Of a stretch of DNA of 64,000 bases, positions 49,772 to 59,076 are shown one piece after another. Numbering within the stretch: position 1 is the stretch's first letter; each line of letters begins with the position of its first letter. The notes under the pieces were generated by a model, which made no database searches, was not told the origin of the DNA, and saw only the letters and a list, made by a program, of their open reading frames with translations. The stretch comes from Gammaproteobacteria bacterium (GTDB lineage: Bacteria; Pseudomonadota; Gammaproteobacteria; Thiohalomonadales; Thiohalomonadaceae): positions 1-64,000 of the forward strand of contig JAPHSX010000003.1 in NCBI GenBank assembly GCA_026196575.1. Direction: 5' to 3'. Position numbers and translations under genes: made by a program.

Positions 49772-50631
49772 GCGCCGTGCTGGTCGGGGGCGGTGGCCTG
49801 GCGCCGCACCCCCTGCCGGAGCCACTCCAGCCACTGCGCCATCCCCTCACCGCTTTTGGCCGAGAGTTCGATGATCTCGATATCTGGATTGATGCGCCGG
49901 GCGTTGGCAATGCAGGCCTCGACATCGAAATCGACATGGGGCAGCAGGTCGCGTTTGTTGAGCAGCATCAGGCTGGCGGCGTGAAACATGTCGGGGTACT
50001 TGAGCGGCTTGTCGGCCCCCTCGGTGACCGAGAGCACCACCACCTTGTGCGCCTCGCCCAGATCGAAGCCGGCCGGGCAGACCAGGTTGCCGACGTTCTC
50101 GATAAAGAGCAGCGACCCCTCGGCGGGGGCGAGTCGCTCCAGGGCGTGGCCGACCATGTGCGCGTCGAGGTGGCACCCCTTGCCGGTATTCACCTGCACC
50201 GCCGGCGCGCCGGTGGCACGAATCCGTTCGGCATCGACACTGGTCTGCTGATCCCCCTCGATAACCGCCAGCGGCAGCTCCCCCTTCAGCTGCTCGATGG
50301 TGGCGGCAAGGAGCGTGGTCTTGCCGGAACCGGGGCTGGAGACAAGGTTGAGCACGAAGATGCCGCGCGCGCTGAAGTAACGGCGATTGGCGTCGGCATA
50401 TTCATTGTTCTTCGCCAGGATATCCTGTTCGATGCGCACCATTCGCCCCTGCGAGAGCCCCGGCGCGTGGGCGTGCGCCGGCCCCTGGCCGAAGTGGAGC
50501 GGGTTGTCGTGGGCGTGGTGATGATGGTGATCGTGGTGATGGCCGTGATTATGCCCGTGTCCGTGTCCGTGGTGCTGTTCCTCCCCCTCGATCCGGGTCT
50601 CGCCCCCGCCGCAGCCGCATACCGTACACAT
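49768..50631 (-). CDS. hypB: Hydrogenase nickel-incorporation GTPase HypB
   Basis: GTPase that delivers nickel with HypA. The 287-residue product has the N-terminal [10 protein letters not shown] nickel motif and a His-rich stretch (about 17 histidines between residues 20 and 55) that stores nickel or zinc. The P-loop is SSPGSGKTT near residue 98. [12 protein letters not shown] is the G4 motif, and ELSAKSGEG follows. The His-rich region suggests nickel storage as well as delivery. Confidence 0.97.
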
Positions 50632-50639
50632 GCTCTACC

Positions 50640-51023
50640 TCACTCGCTCTTTGTTGTTGCGCAACATGGTTCGCCCGCCGGGTCGTCGACCTCCAGATCG
50701 AGCAGCCGCATCTCCAGCCCCCCGGTCGCCTGCACCCGGTAACCGCCGCAGGCCGGGCAGGCATCGTAGTGGGCAGCAATCGCCACCTCCCGGGCGCAGT
50801 CGTGACACCACCCCGACCCCGCCAGCGGCACGATCTCCAGCCTTGCCCCCTCGGCCAGTGTGTCGCGCACCACCGCATCGAAGCAGAAGCGCAGCGCCGC
50901 AGGCTCCACCCCCGCCAGCTGCCCCACCTCCAGCCGTACCACCCGCACCCGGCTGAAACCCTCACGCGCCGCCGCCTCCTCGATGATCCTCACGACCCCT
51001 TCGGCGAGCGACATCTCATGCAT
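50640..51023 (-). CDS. hypA: Hydrogenase nickel chaperone HypA
   Basis: Nickel chaperone of 127 residues. It starts MHEMSLAEGVVRIIEEAA, whose His2 binds nickel, and has a zinc site of two CxxC pairs (CHDC and CPAC). The ATG at 51023 is fixed by the conserved start; the frame is open to 51167. It is the first gene of the hyp operon and is divergent from the hydrogenase structural genes. Confidence 0.96.
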   Translation of the reverse strand: MHEMSLAEGVVRIIEEAAAREGFSRVRVVRLEVGQLAGVEPAALRFCFDAVVRDTLAEGARLEIVPLAGSGWCHDCAREVAIAAHYDACPACGGYRVQATGGLEMRLLDLEVDDPAGEPCCATTKSE

Positions 51024-51395
51024 GGATGCGGTTGAAACAGTGGTCCGGTAGAGGATAAAAGGGGTGCATCGTTTAATGGTCCCTGGCAAATGAACGGCGG
51101 GGTAACGGGGCAGTTCGCCGAGGGCCGCCCGGTAGCCGTCGAACCCGGGAGCGGGCTGTCGCGGCATTCTACCCAGCGAGTTCCCGGCAATGCAAACGGT
51201 GAGGTGGCGAGATATTCGTCAGCAGATGGTCACTACTCCGGGGGGAGAGGGGAGTAGATGTCAGCCGATTCACACCCTTCAATCCACCTGTTACCATCCA
51301 GCTATCGCATGGATTTACGCATGAAAAGATGCACATCTGAACACGGCTTATTTCGCGTGTTGCGGATGACGCCATAATAACGAAGAGAGGCGAGT
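51024..51395. other. Divergent control region between hypA and the hydrogenase genes
   Basis: A 372-base gap with no coding potential. It must hold the promoters of both the hyp operon and the structural operon. A 7-bp inverted repeat, CTACTCC (51233-51239) and GGAGTAG (51251-51257), is the clearest structure. A TGGCA...GGC element at 51084-51098 has sigma-54 spacing but poor -12 match. No sigma-70 pair was convincing. Confidence 0.6.
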
Positions 51396-52943
51396 ATGAA
51401 GCGTGTAGTGATTGATCCGGTAACACGCATCGAGGGCCACCTGCGGGTGGAGACGCAGATGGCGGGGGGTGTCGTCACCGATGCGCGCTGCTCGGGCGAT
51501 ATGTTCCGTGGCATCGAAAAGGCGCTGATTGGCTACGATGCCCGCGTGGCGCAGCAGGTGACGCAGCGGGTCTGCGGGGTCTGCCCCTACGCCCACGCCG
51601 AGGCCGCCGCGCTGGCGCTGGAGCAGGCGATGGGGTTGCGACCCAATGAAAATGGCCAGCTGCTGCGCAACCTCATCGTCGGTGCCTACCAGCTGCAGGA
51701 CCATCTGCTCCACTTCTATGTCCTCTCCGCCCTCGACTTTATCGATATCACCGCCATCCTCAACTATCGCGGCAACGATGCCGGGCTGGTGACGCTGCGC
51801 GGCTGGGTGAAGAGCGAGGTCGAGAGCGGCAAGATCTTTCCCGCCGCCCCCTTTCTGCCGCGCTACGAGGGGGCCTACGCCAAGGATCAGGAGCTCAATA
51901 TCTCCGCCATCAAGGGTTATCTCGGCGCCCTGCCGATCATGGCCGACCTGCACAAGATGGTGGCGGTCTTCGGCGCCAAGGCGCCGCATCCGGTGGCCAT
52001 CGAGGCGGGCGGTGTCACCACCCTGCCCACCGTTGATCGCCTGGGGCAGTACAAGAATTGGCTGAACCGGGCCGCACACTTCATTCGCAACCAGTATCGC
52101 AATGACCTGCTCGGTGTCGCTGCGGCCTTTCCCACCTATTTCAACGAGGGCAAGGGGCCGGGCAATTTTCTCTCCTTCCCCTATTTCCCCGAGGCATCGG
52201 GCGAGCAGCACGCCTTTGTCGGGGGCGCCACCCTGGGTGGAAAATATCAGGCGCTGGATCTCTCGCAGATCACCGAGGACCATGCCTACAGCTGGTATAA
52301 GAACGAGCCCTCTTCGGGGATCAAGCCGCTGCAATCGACCACCCTGCAGCCGCTCAATATGGCGGAATACCAGCGCGAAATCGCGCGCGACGATGGCAAG
52401 TACAGCTGGACCCGCGCCCCGCGCTACGGAGGCGAGGTGATGGAGGTGGGACCGACGGCGCGGGTGATCAACACCTATCGCAGCGGCAAACACGCCGATT
52501 TTAATCGTCAGATCGACAGCCTCAATCGTGAGCTGAATATCGGTCTGAATGAGTATGACTCGGTGATGGGGCGTCACCTCTCGCGCCTGGTCTGCGCGCT
52601 GCGCATCCTCGACCGGCTGGAGGCGCAGCTGGAGCAGGTGCAGCCAGAGCAGAGCGCCTTTATCGAACGCGATATGCCAAAGAGTGCGCGCGGTTATGGG
52701 CTGACCGAGGCGACCCGCGGTGCCCTCGGCCACTGGATCGAGACCGACGAGAAGGGGTACATCAGTAACTATGAGCTGATCGTGCCGACCACCTGGAACA
52801 TGTCGCCGCGTGATGCGGCCGGCAAGCCGGGGGCGGTGGAGCAGATGCTGATCGGCACCCGTGTTGCCGATCCGACGCAGCCGCTGGAGCTGGCGCGCAT
52901 CGTGCGTTCCAGCGATCCGTGCATGGCCTGTTCGGTACATTAA
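51396..52943 (+). CDS. [NiFe]-hydrogenase large subunit without C-terminal extension
   Basis: Catalytic subunit of 515 residues binding the Ni-Fe centre. The N-terminal ligand motif is RVCGVCPYAH (Cys60, Cys63, His67). The C-terminal motif DPCMACSVH (Cys509, Cys512, His515) ends the protein: the stop codon directly follows His515. Normal precursors carry a further peptide here, which a dedicated protease removes after nickel insertion. That peptide and a protease gene are both missing. The start MKRVVIDPVTRIEGHLRVE is family-typical, with GAAGAGAGG upstream. The gene precedes the small subunit, the reverse of the usual order. Subgroup cannot be set without a tree. Confidence 0.95.
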   Translation: MKRVVIDPVTRIEGHLRVETQMAGGVVTDARCSGDMFRGIEKALIGYDARVAQQVTQRVCGVCPYAHAEAAALALEQAMGLRPNENGQLLRNLIVGAYQLQDHLLHFYVLSALDFIDITAILNYRGNDAGLVTLRGWVKSEVESGKIFPAAPFLPRYEGAYAKDQELNISAIKGYLGALPIMADLHKMVAVFGAKAPHPVAIEAGGVTTLPTVDRLGQYKNWLNRAAHFIRNQYRNDLLGVAAAFPTYFNEGKGPGNFLSFPYFPEASGEQHAFVGGATLGGKYQALDLSQITEDHAYSWYKNEPSSGIKPLQSTTLQPLNMAEYQREIARDDGKYSWTRAPRYGGEVMEVGPTARVINTYRSGKHADFNRQIDSLNRELNIGLNEYDSVMGRHLSRLVCALRILDRLEAQLEQVQPEQSAFIERDMPKSARGYGLTEATRGALGHWIETDEKGYISNYELIVPTTWNMSPRDAAGKPGAVEQMLIGTRVADPTQPLELARIVRSSDPCMACSVH

Positions 52944-52958
52944 CAAAGGAGGCGCAGC

Positions 52959-53888
52959 ATGCAGGAGAAGATCACACGGCGCGAGGCACTGAAGCGGATC
53001 TACGGGGCGATCGTCGCCGCCGGTGCGGCCACCTTTATCAGCTTCGAGGATCTGCTGGCCGCCGATGCCACCGCCGACAAGCGGCTCAATCTCGTCTGGT
53101 TGCACGGCAGCTCCTGCTCTGGCTGTTCGTGCAGTTTTCTCGATATCGAATATGTTCCGGTGCTCGATATCATCAGTAAATTCACCAACGTCATCTTCCA
53201 CCCCGATCTCTCGCTGGCCACCGGCGATCAGGTCACCGATATGCTGGGGCGCGTCGTTGACTCGAAGCTCGACTACCTGCTGGTGGTAGAGGGCTCGATC
53301 CCGGTCGGGATGCCGCACGCCTGTCTGATGGGCCACAAGCCGTTTGTCGAGTGGGCCGTGCCGATGGCCAAGCGGGCGACCGCCTGCGTGGCCGCCGGCA
53401 CCTGCGCGACCTTTGGCGGCGTCACCCGCATGAACGGTATGCAGACCGGGATCCAGACCCTGCCGGAACTGCTGGCAGCGCAAAGGATCGACAAGCCGCT
53501 GGTCTGTCTGCCGGGCTGTCCGATGAAGCCCGAACATATCGTCTACACCCTGCTCCACTATGCGATGAAGGGAACGTTGCCGGAACTCGATTCGCAGCAT
53601 CGGCCACTGCGCTTCTTCGGCAACACGATCCATGAACGCTGTATCTACTACGCCGACTTCCAGGAGAAGCACTACGCCCGCCACATCGGCGACAGCGGCT
53701 GCCTTATCAATCTGGGGTGCCAGGGGGTGGTGACCCGCAACGACTGCCTGATCAATGGCCACAACAACAACACCAGCAGCTGTATCCGCGCCGGCCACCC
53801 CTGTGTGGGGTGCGCCAGCGAACACTTTCCCCGGCAGATCATGCTGCACAGTCACGATGACCCGCGGGTCATTAAACGGAAGTTTTAG
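52959..53888 (+). CDS. [NiFe]-hydrogenase small subunit, Tat-exported
   Basis: Fe-S electron-transfer subunit of 309 residues. A Tat-like signal (TRREALKRI, then hydrophobic residues 15-28) implies a periplasmic enzyme with the large subunit carried along. Proximal cluster ligands: Cys53, Cys56, Cys149 and Cys187. Distal: His225, Cys228, Cys248 and Cys254. Medial: Cys263, Cys282 and Cys285, plus Cys275 where most periplasmic enzymes have proline. That predicts a medial [4Fe-4S] cluster and not [3Fe-4S]. Extra cysteines 58 and 143 lie near the proximal cluster. No C-terminal membrane anchor is present. The gene is 15 bases after the large subunit. Confidence 0.94.
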   Translation: MQEKITRREALKRIYGAIVAAGAATFISFEDLLAADATADKRLNLVWLHGSSCSGCSCSFLDIEYVPVLDIISKFTNVIFHPDLSLATGDQVTDMLGRVVDSKLDYLLVVEGSIPVGMPHACLMGHKPFVEWAVPMAKRATACVAAGTCATFGGVTRMNGMQTGIQTLPELLAAQRIDKPLVCLPGCPMKPEHIVYTLLHYAMKGTLPELDSQHRPLRFFGNTIHERCIYYADFQEKHYARHIGDSGCLINLGCQGVVTRNDCLINGHNNNTSSCIRAGHPCVGCASEHFPRQIMLHSHDDPRVIKRKF

Positions 53889-53909
53889 TACGCTTCGCGG
53901 AGAGCCATC

Positions 53910-55727
53910 ATGAGCACCCGTCAGGAATCACGCATTCGCCTCACCAACTCCCTGCTGTTTCGCGCACTGCTCTACCTTGGGGTGAGCGTCTTTCTCGTCT
54001 CGCTGCTCTCCATCGCCATCTTTTACCAGCGGCAGAACGCACTGCTGGAGGAGCGCATCATCGAGACCGGACACGGCCTGCTCTCGACGCTGGTCGCCGA
54101 CTCCGTTGAGTCGATCAGCAAGGGGCAGCGTCAGTCGTTTCAGCATGTGATAGATAATTTTTCCCGCATCGACGAGGTGGATGATGCAGCCCTCTATGCC
54201 CGCTCCGGGTTGATGACCTACAAGTCGGGTGAGGTGACCGTCGGCAAACCGTTCACCCACAAGGAGGGGGTGCTCTCCAACCCGAACCGTGCGCTGTTTG
54301 AGGCGAGCCGTGGCCGCCACCAGCGGGTGGACTGGAGCGTGCGCGATCCGAATGAGACGCCGTCCGCGCAACGACATATAGAGACGATGAGTGGGCGCGG
54401 GCAGCAGTGCGCCGCCTGCCATTATGCGATCGATCCTGCGGCCGGTTTTGATGAAACCGGCCGCGCCCACCTGTTGCAGGGTGACAAGGCGCACTTTTTC
54501 CAGCGCCTCACGGTAAAATCGGAGTGCGTGGTCTGCCACACCAACTGGCGCGAGGGGGAGACAGGCGGCTACCTGCGGGTCACCATGGATAACAGCTACG
54601 CCGTGGCGCAGAAGCACGAAAACTTGCTTGGCGTGTTGATTATTATCAGCGCGGTGCTGTTGCCGGCGCTAATCATCGTGCTGCTGGTCTTCCGCCTCAT
54701 CATCTACCGGCCGATCTACTCGCTCATCCACAGTATCGATGATCTGACCCAGGGCGAGGGCGACCTGACGCGCAAACTCAACGACACAAAGCAGGATGAG
54801 ATGGGGCTCCTCTCGCGGCTCTTCAACCGCTTTATCGACAAGATCCACACCATCGTGGCGCAGATCAAGTCGCGCATGCACGGCGTACAGCTTGCCGCCA
54901 CTACGCTGGGCGAGAAGAGCCTGACCATCAGCGCCAATAATCGCGATATCGCGGCGGAACTCAGCGACATTACCGGGCAGACCGATTCGATGAAGGCGTC
55001 ATCGCAACGGGTGCTGGGGGCGATCGAACATATCCACGCTGGGCTGGCGGAGATCGTGCATGCCATGCAGCAGTCGCGCAGCAGTTCGCGGCACAACCGC
55101 GATTGCACCGACAAGGTGGTCGAGCGGGTCAATCAGGTCTCGGCGCGGATGCAGACCATTATCGGTAACTCGCGCGAGGTGGTGGCGCAACTCGAAACGA
55201 TCGACAACATCGCCAAACAGACCAATCTTATCTCCCTTAATGCCGCTATCGAGGCGGCGCGCGCCGGCGAACATGGCCGTGGTTTTGCCGTGGTTGCCGG
55301 TGAGGTGCGCAGCCTCTCCGACGAGACCACGGCGTTGACCGGCTCGATCAATACCGCGCTCGACACCTTCGTCAAGGAGATCGAGATGGCGGAGCGGGAG
55401 GTGATGGCCACCCGGGATATGATTAACGAGGTGGCCGAGACCTCACGCGCCACCGAGCAGGATCTCTCGGCCGCGGTCGAGCGGGTCGATAGTCTGAACA
55501 AGGAGTTCATTGATGTGAATGCCGCGGCGCATGAGCAGGATGAGATCGCCGACCGTATTGCCGCGAACATCCTCAAGGCCAGCGATGAGGCCAACCAGAC
55601 CCATGAGGTGTCGCAAAGCCTGTTGATGCTGTCGGAGCAACTGGTGCAGTCGGTGAGTGAGGTGGAGAGCGAAACCTCCAAGTTCAAAACCGGTGGTTCC
55701 GAGCTGCAAGAGAACGCCGCGACCTGA
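53910..55727 (+). CDS. Methyl-accepting chemotaxis protein with periplasmic diheme domain
   Basis: Chemoreceptor of 605 residues. Membrane segments lie at about 18-39 and 239-265. The periplasmic domain between them holds two heme-binding motifs, CAACH (167-171) and CVVCH (206-210). A HAMP-like region follows ([20 protein letters not shown]), then a signalling domain whose hairpin tip is near [20 protein letters not shown]. It starts 21 bases after the hydrogenase small subunit with a GGAGAG site, so it is in the hydrogenase operon. It probably senses electrons or redox state delivered from hydrogen oxidation and steers the cell. The sensing ligand is unproven. Confidence 0.92.
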   Translation: MSTRQESRIRLTNSLLFRALLYLGVSVFLVSLLSIAIFYQRQNALLEERIIETGHGLLSTLVADSVESISKGQRQSFQHVIDNFSRIDEVDDAALYARSGLMTYKSGEVTVGKPFTHKEGVLSNPNRALFEASRGRHQRVDWSVRDPNETPSAQRHIETMSGRGQQCAACHYAIDPAAGFDETGRAHLLQGDKAHFFQRLTVKSECVVCHTNWREGETGGYLRVTMDNSYAVAQKHENLLGVLIIISAVLLPALIIVLLVFRLIIYRPIYSLIHSIDDLTQGEGDLTRKLNDTKQDEMGLLSRLFNRFIDKIHTIVAQIKSRMHGVQLAATTLGEKSLTISANNRDIAAELSDITGQTDSMKASSQRVLGAIEHIHAGLAEIVHAMQQSRSSSRHNRDCTDKVVERVNQVSARMQTIIGNSREVVAQLETIDNIAKQTNLISLNAAIEAARAGEHGRGFAVVAGEVRSLSDETTALTGSINTALDTFVKEIEMAEREVMATRDMINEVAETSRATEQDLSAAVERVDSLNKEFIDVNAAAHEQDEIADRIAANILKASDEANQTHEVSQSLLMLSEQLVQSVSEVESETSKFKTGGSELQENAAT

Positions 55728-55755
55728 AATACACTTTTTTGAGGAGGAGAGGTTA

Positions 55756-56349
55756 ATGAAATACCGTCATCGTGAATCCTGGCCAATTGCCCTTGCCCTG
55801 TTGCTGCTTGCCCCGGCAAGTGCGATGGCCCACCCCGAGGGGGGAGCCGTCAGTGGGTTGCTTGCCGGACTGTCTCATCCGCTCCTCGGGGCTGATCACC
55901 TGCTGGCGATGGTCGCGGTTGGGCTTTGGGCCGCGCAGCTTGGAGGGCGTGCCTTGTGGGCAACCCCCGCCGCCTTCATCGTGATGCTGCTGCTGGGCGG
56001 GGCCTGTGGCATCGCCAATCTCGCCATCCCCCACATCGAGGCCGGCATCCTCTCATCCGTGCTGATTCTCGGCCTGCTGATCACCGCCGCCGTGCGGTTA
56101 CCGGTGCTCTTGAGTGCCGTGGTTGTCGGTATCTTCGCGCTGTTCCACGGCTATGCGCACGGCGTTGAAATGCCACTCGCCTCGGGCGGTATCGCCTACA
56201 GCCTCGGCTTTGCACTCACCACCGCACTGCTGCACGGCATCGGCATTCTTCTCGGTCTGCACGCGGCACGCCTGCGTTTGGCGTTGCCGGTTACCCGCCT
56301 CGCGGGCCTTGCGATTGCCTCTGCCGGCGCCTGGCTTGCCGTGGCCTGA
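55756..56349 (+). CDS. hupE: HupE/UreJ-family nickel transporter
   Basis: Inner membrane protein of 197 residues with a signal peptide-like start (MKYRHRESWPIALALLLLAP, cleavage after MA) and about six membrane segments. The HupE motif HPLLGADHLLAMVAVGLW and the later FHGYAHGVEMP supply histidine and aspartate ligands for Ni2+. The start follows GAGGAGGAGAGG, 28 bases after the chemoreceptor. It would supply nickel for the hydrogenase. Confidence 0.94.
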   Translation: MKYRHRESWPIALALLLLAPASAMAHPEGGAVSGLLAGLSHPLLGADHLLAMVAVGLWAAQLGGRALWATPAAFIVMLLLGGACGIANLAIPHIEAGILSSVLILGLLITAAVRLPVLLSAVVVGIFALFHGYAHGVEMPLASGGIAYSLGFALTTALLHGIGILLGLHAARLRLALPVTRLAGLAIASAGAWLAVA

Positions 56350-56717
56350 TGCGACGAGGCCCTTTCCAGCCCCCTTATCCATATACGTCCCCACGCTTCC
56401 GCCGCTTCCCCTTATCGCTCCCGAGTGGGAACGATAAGTTTGAGATTGGGCGCGCTCTCGCGTGGGGGCGATCTCCCCTGCCATAACTTTACCGGTTGTG
56501 GCGCAGTGCCTTGGCCTGCGCTATCGCCTCGGCCAGGTGTCCTGCGACGGTTCATGTGGTATGGTGCGCGGCGTTCGGCGCCCCAGTGAACTCGAACAGT
56601 GACTTCAATCAGCAACTTCGCTTTTTGCCACCGGCACAGTGGGTGGTACTACGGTAATCCCTACTCACCCCTCTGGTTTGCGCGGCAACGCCGCCATGAC
56701 GATGCATCAGGAATAAA
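56350..56717. other. 368-base gap after hupE with a palindrome
   Basis: No gene was found. The region holds the hairpin 56411-56438 and the CGTCCCCACGC element at 56386-56396 shared with 39501-39511. The rest is unremarkable. The gap separates the hydrogenase operon from the SulP/Usp pair. Confidence 0.6.
56411..56438. repeat. 12-bp hairpin, possible REP or terminator
   Basis: CTTATCGCTCCC and GGGAACGATAAG pair over 12 bases with one mismatch around a GAGT loop. It is preceded by CGTCCCCACGC, also found at 39501. It may end the hydrogenase operon, although no long U-run follows. It probably belongs to the same extragenic palindrome family as 39505-39522. Confidence 0.55.
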
Positions 56718-58208
56718 ATGGTAGTTTCTCTGCGTAACACCTGGTTCGGCAACATTCGTGGCGATCTGCTCGCCGGTATGGTGGTGGCCCTGGCCCTCAT
56801 TCCCGAGGCGATCGCCTTCTCCGTGATCGCCGGGGTGGATCCCAAGGTGGGGCTCTACGCCTCTTTCTCGATGACGGTGATCATCGCCTTTAGCGGTGGG
56901 CGGCCGGGGATGATCTCCGCCGCTACCGGGGCGATGGCGCTGCTGATGGTGACGCTGGTCAAGGAGCACGGCCTGCAATACCTGCTGGCCGCCACCCTGC
57001 TGACCGGGGTGCTGCAGATTATCGCCGGTTATCTCAGGCTCGGTTCGCTGATGCGTTTTGTCTCCCGCTCGGTGGTGACCGGTTTCGTCAACGCGCTGGC
57101 GATCCTCATCTTCATGGCGCAGTTGCCGGAGTTGAACCCCAATACCCTCGGCGTCACCTGGCACGTCTACGCCATGACCGCCACCGGCCTCGGCATTATC
57201 TATCTCTTTCCCTATCTCACCCGCGCCGTCCCCTCGCCGCTGGTCACCATCGTGGTGCTGACCGCCGTTGCCCTGCTGCTGGATCTCGATATCCGCAGCG
57301 TGGGCGATATGGGCGCGCTCCCCGATACGTTGCCGATCTTCCTCTGGCCCGAGGTGCCGCTCACCCTTGAGACCCTGGCCATCATCTTCCCCTACGCCCT
57401 CTCGCTGGCGGTGGTGGGGCTGCTGGAGTCACTGATGACCGCCACCATCATCGATGACCTGACCGATACCCCGAGCGACAAGAACCGTGAGTGCAAGGGG
57501 CAGGGGATCGCCAATATCGGCACCGGCCTGCTGGGCGGCATGGCGGGTTGTGCGATGATTGGCCAGTCGGTGATCAACATCAAGTCGGGCGGTCGCGGGC
57601 GCCTCTCGACCTTTGCCGCAGGGCTGTTTCTGCTGCTGATGGTGGTCTTTCTCGGCGACTGGGTGGCGCAGATCCCGATGGCGGCGCTGGTGGCAGTGAT
57701 GATCATGGTCTCTATCGGCACCTTTAGCTGGGAGTCACTGGCCAACCTGAAAAAACATCCGACCAGCGCCAGTGTGGTGATGATCACCACCGTGGTGGTG
57801 GTGGTCGCCACCCACAACCTGGCCTACGGCGTCTTTGTCGGTGTGCTGCTGGCGGCGCTCTTTTTCGCCAACAAGGTCGGTCAGTACAAGTACGTCACCT
57901 CCACCCTCAGCGCGGATGGCACCACGCGCCACTACACCGTGGTCGGTCAGGTCTTCTTTGCCTCGGCGGATAAATTTGTCGAGTTTTTCGATTTCAGGGA
58001 GGCGGTCGACAAGGTGGTGATCGACCTGTGCCAAGCGCATTTCTGGGACATCACCGCGGTGGCCGCACTGGACAAGGCGGTGCTCAAATTCCGCCGCGAG
58101 GGGACCGCGGTGGAGATCGTCGGTCTCAACGAGGCGAGCGCCACCATTGTCGACAAGTTTGCCGTGCACGACAAACCGGATGCGGTAGCCCGGCTGATGG
58201 GCCACTGA
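56718..58208 (+). CDS. SulP (SLC26) family anion transporter
   Basis: Inner membrane anion transporter of 496 residues with about 11-14 membrane segments (ATG start, [20 protein letters not shown] near residue 18) and a C-terminal cytoplasmic STAS domain from about residue 390. Substrates in the family include sulfate, bicarbonate and dicarboxylates; the sequence does not tell which. A universal stress protein gene follows after 25 bases. That pairing is common and suggests the Usp modulates the transporter. Confidence 0.9.
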   Translation: MVVSLRNTWFGNIRGDLLAGMVVALALIPEAIAFSVIAGVDPKVGLYASFSMTVIIAFSGGRPGMISAATGAMALLMVTLVKEHGLQYLLAATLLTGVLQIIAGYLRLGSLMRFVSRSVVTGFVNALAILIFMAQLPELNPNTLGVTWHVYAMTATGLGIIYLFPYLTRAVPSPLVTIVVLTAVALLLDLDIRSVGDMGALPDTLPIFLWPEVPLTLETLAIIFPYALSLAVVGLLESLMTATIIDDLTDTPSDKNRECKGQGIANIGTGLLGGMAGCAMIGQSVINIKSGGRGRLSTFAAGLFLLLMVVFLGDWVAQIPMAALVAVMIMVSIGTFSWESLANLKKHPTSASVVMITTVVVVVATHNLAYGVFVGVLLAALFFANKVGQYKYVTSTLSADGTTRHYTVVGQVFFASADKFVEFFDFREAVDKVVIDLCQAHFWDITAVAALDKAVLKFRREGTAVEIVGLNEASATIVDKFAVHDKPDAVARLMGH

Positions 58209-58233
58209 ACCGTGCCCCGCAAGGAGAACAATC

Positions 58234-59076
58234 ATGAGTAACGTAATTGCCTGCATCGATGGGACCGATCTCTCCAGCGCCCTCTGTGACTACGCCGCGT
58301 GGGCCAGCCTGCGTCTCGACGCACCACTGGTGCTGCTGCATGTGCTGGAGAAGGCGGAGTACCCGAGCCAGGGCGACCTGAGCGGGAATATCGGGCTGGG
58401 CAGTCGCGAAGCCCTGCTGCGGGAGCTGGCGGAGCTTGACGAGCGGCGCGGCAAGATCGCGCTGGAGCAGGGTCGCCTGATGCTGGAGGCGGCGCGGGAG
58501 CAGGCGCTTGCCGATGGGGTCGACAACCCCATCGTGCACCAGCGTCACGGCAGCCTGCTGGAGTCGCTGCTGGCGATTGAACCGGACACCCGGCTGCTGG
58601 TGCTGGGCAAGCACGACGAACATCTGGGGTCGCACGTCGGCAGCCGTCTGGAGAACGTGGTGCGTACCGTGCACCGTCCGCTGCTCATTACCACTGCCCG
58701 CTTCAGCCCACCGCAACGGATCATGGTCGCCTTTGACGGCAGTGCCACCACACGCAAGGGGGTGGAGATGGTCGCCACCAGCCCGCTGTTTCGCGGCATG
58801 CCCTGTCACCTGGTGATGGTGGGTGCCGATAACAGTGCCCACCGCGAGCAGCTGGAGTGGGCCCGCGCCACGCTGGAGGGGGCCGGATTTGAGGCCCCCG
58901 TCAGCCTCATCGAGGGCGAGGTGGAGCGCGTCCTGTGCGACTACCGTGCGGCCCACGGGATCGACCTGCTGGTGATGGGTGCCTACGGTCACTCGGTGAT
59001 CCGCCGCTTCCTGGTCGGCAGCACCACCACCAACGTCATTCGCAACGCCTCGGTGCCGGTGTTGTTGCTGCGCTAA
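58234..59076 (+). CDS. Tandem universal stress protein (UspA)
   Basis: A 280-residue protein with two UspA domains in tandem. The second has a clear ATP-binding loop, VMGAYGHSVIRRFLVGSTTTN, of G-x2-G-x9-GS(T) type. The first has a looser version (VLGKHDEHLGSHVGSR). It follows the SulP gene in the same operon. Its last 4 bases overlap the convergent zinc transporter gene. Confidence 0.9.
   Translation: MSNVIACIDGTDLSSALCDYAAWASLRLDAPLVLLHVLEKAEYPSQGDLSGNIGLGSREALLRELAELDERRGKIALEQGRLMLEAAREQALADGVDNPIVHQRHGSLLESLLAIEPDTRLLVLGKHDEHLGSHVGSRLENVVRTVHRPLLITTARFSPPQRIMVAFDGSATTRKGVEMVATSPLFRGMPCHLVMVGADNSAHREQLEWARATLEGAGFEAPVSLIEGEVERVLCDYRAAHGIDLLVMGAYGHSVIRRFLVGSTTTNVIRNASVPVLLLR

Noticed and set aside
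51084..51098. Sigma-54 promoter for the hydrogenase operon
   Set aside because: The GG to GC spacing is right, but the -12 half lacks TTGC, and the site is about 300 bases from the start codon. It is mentioned only as a weak possibility.
51348..53855. An 835-residue minus-strand reading frame opposite both hydrogenase genes
   Set aside because: It mirrors the well-supported large and small subunit genes, a common effect of GC-rich codon bias, and has His/Gly-rich low-complexity translation.
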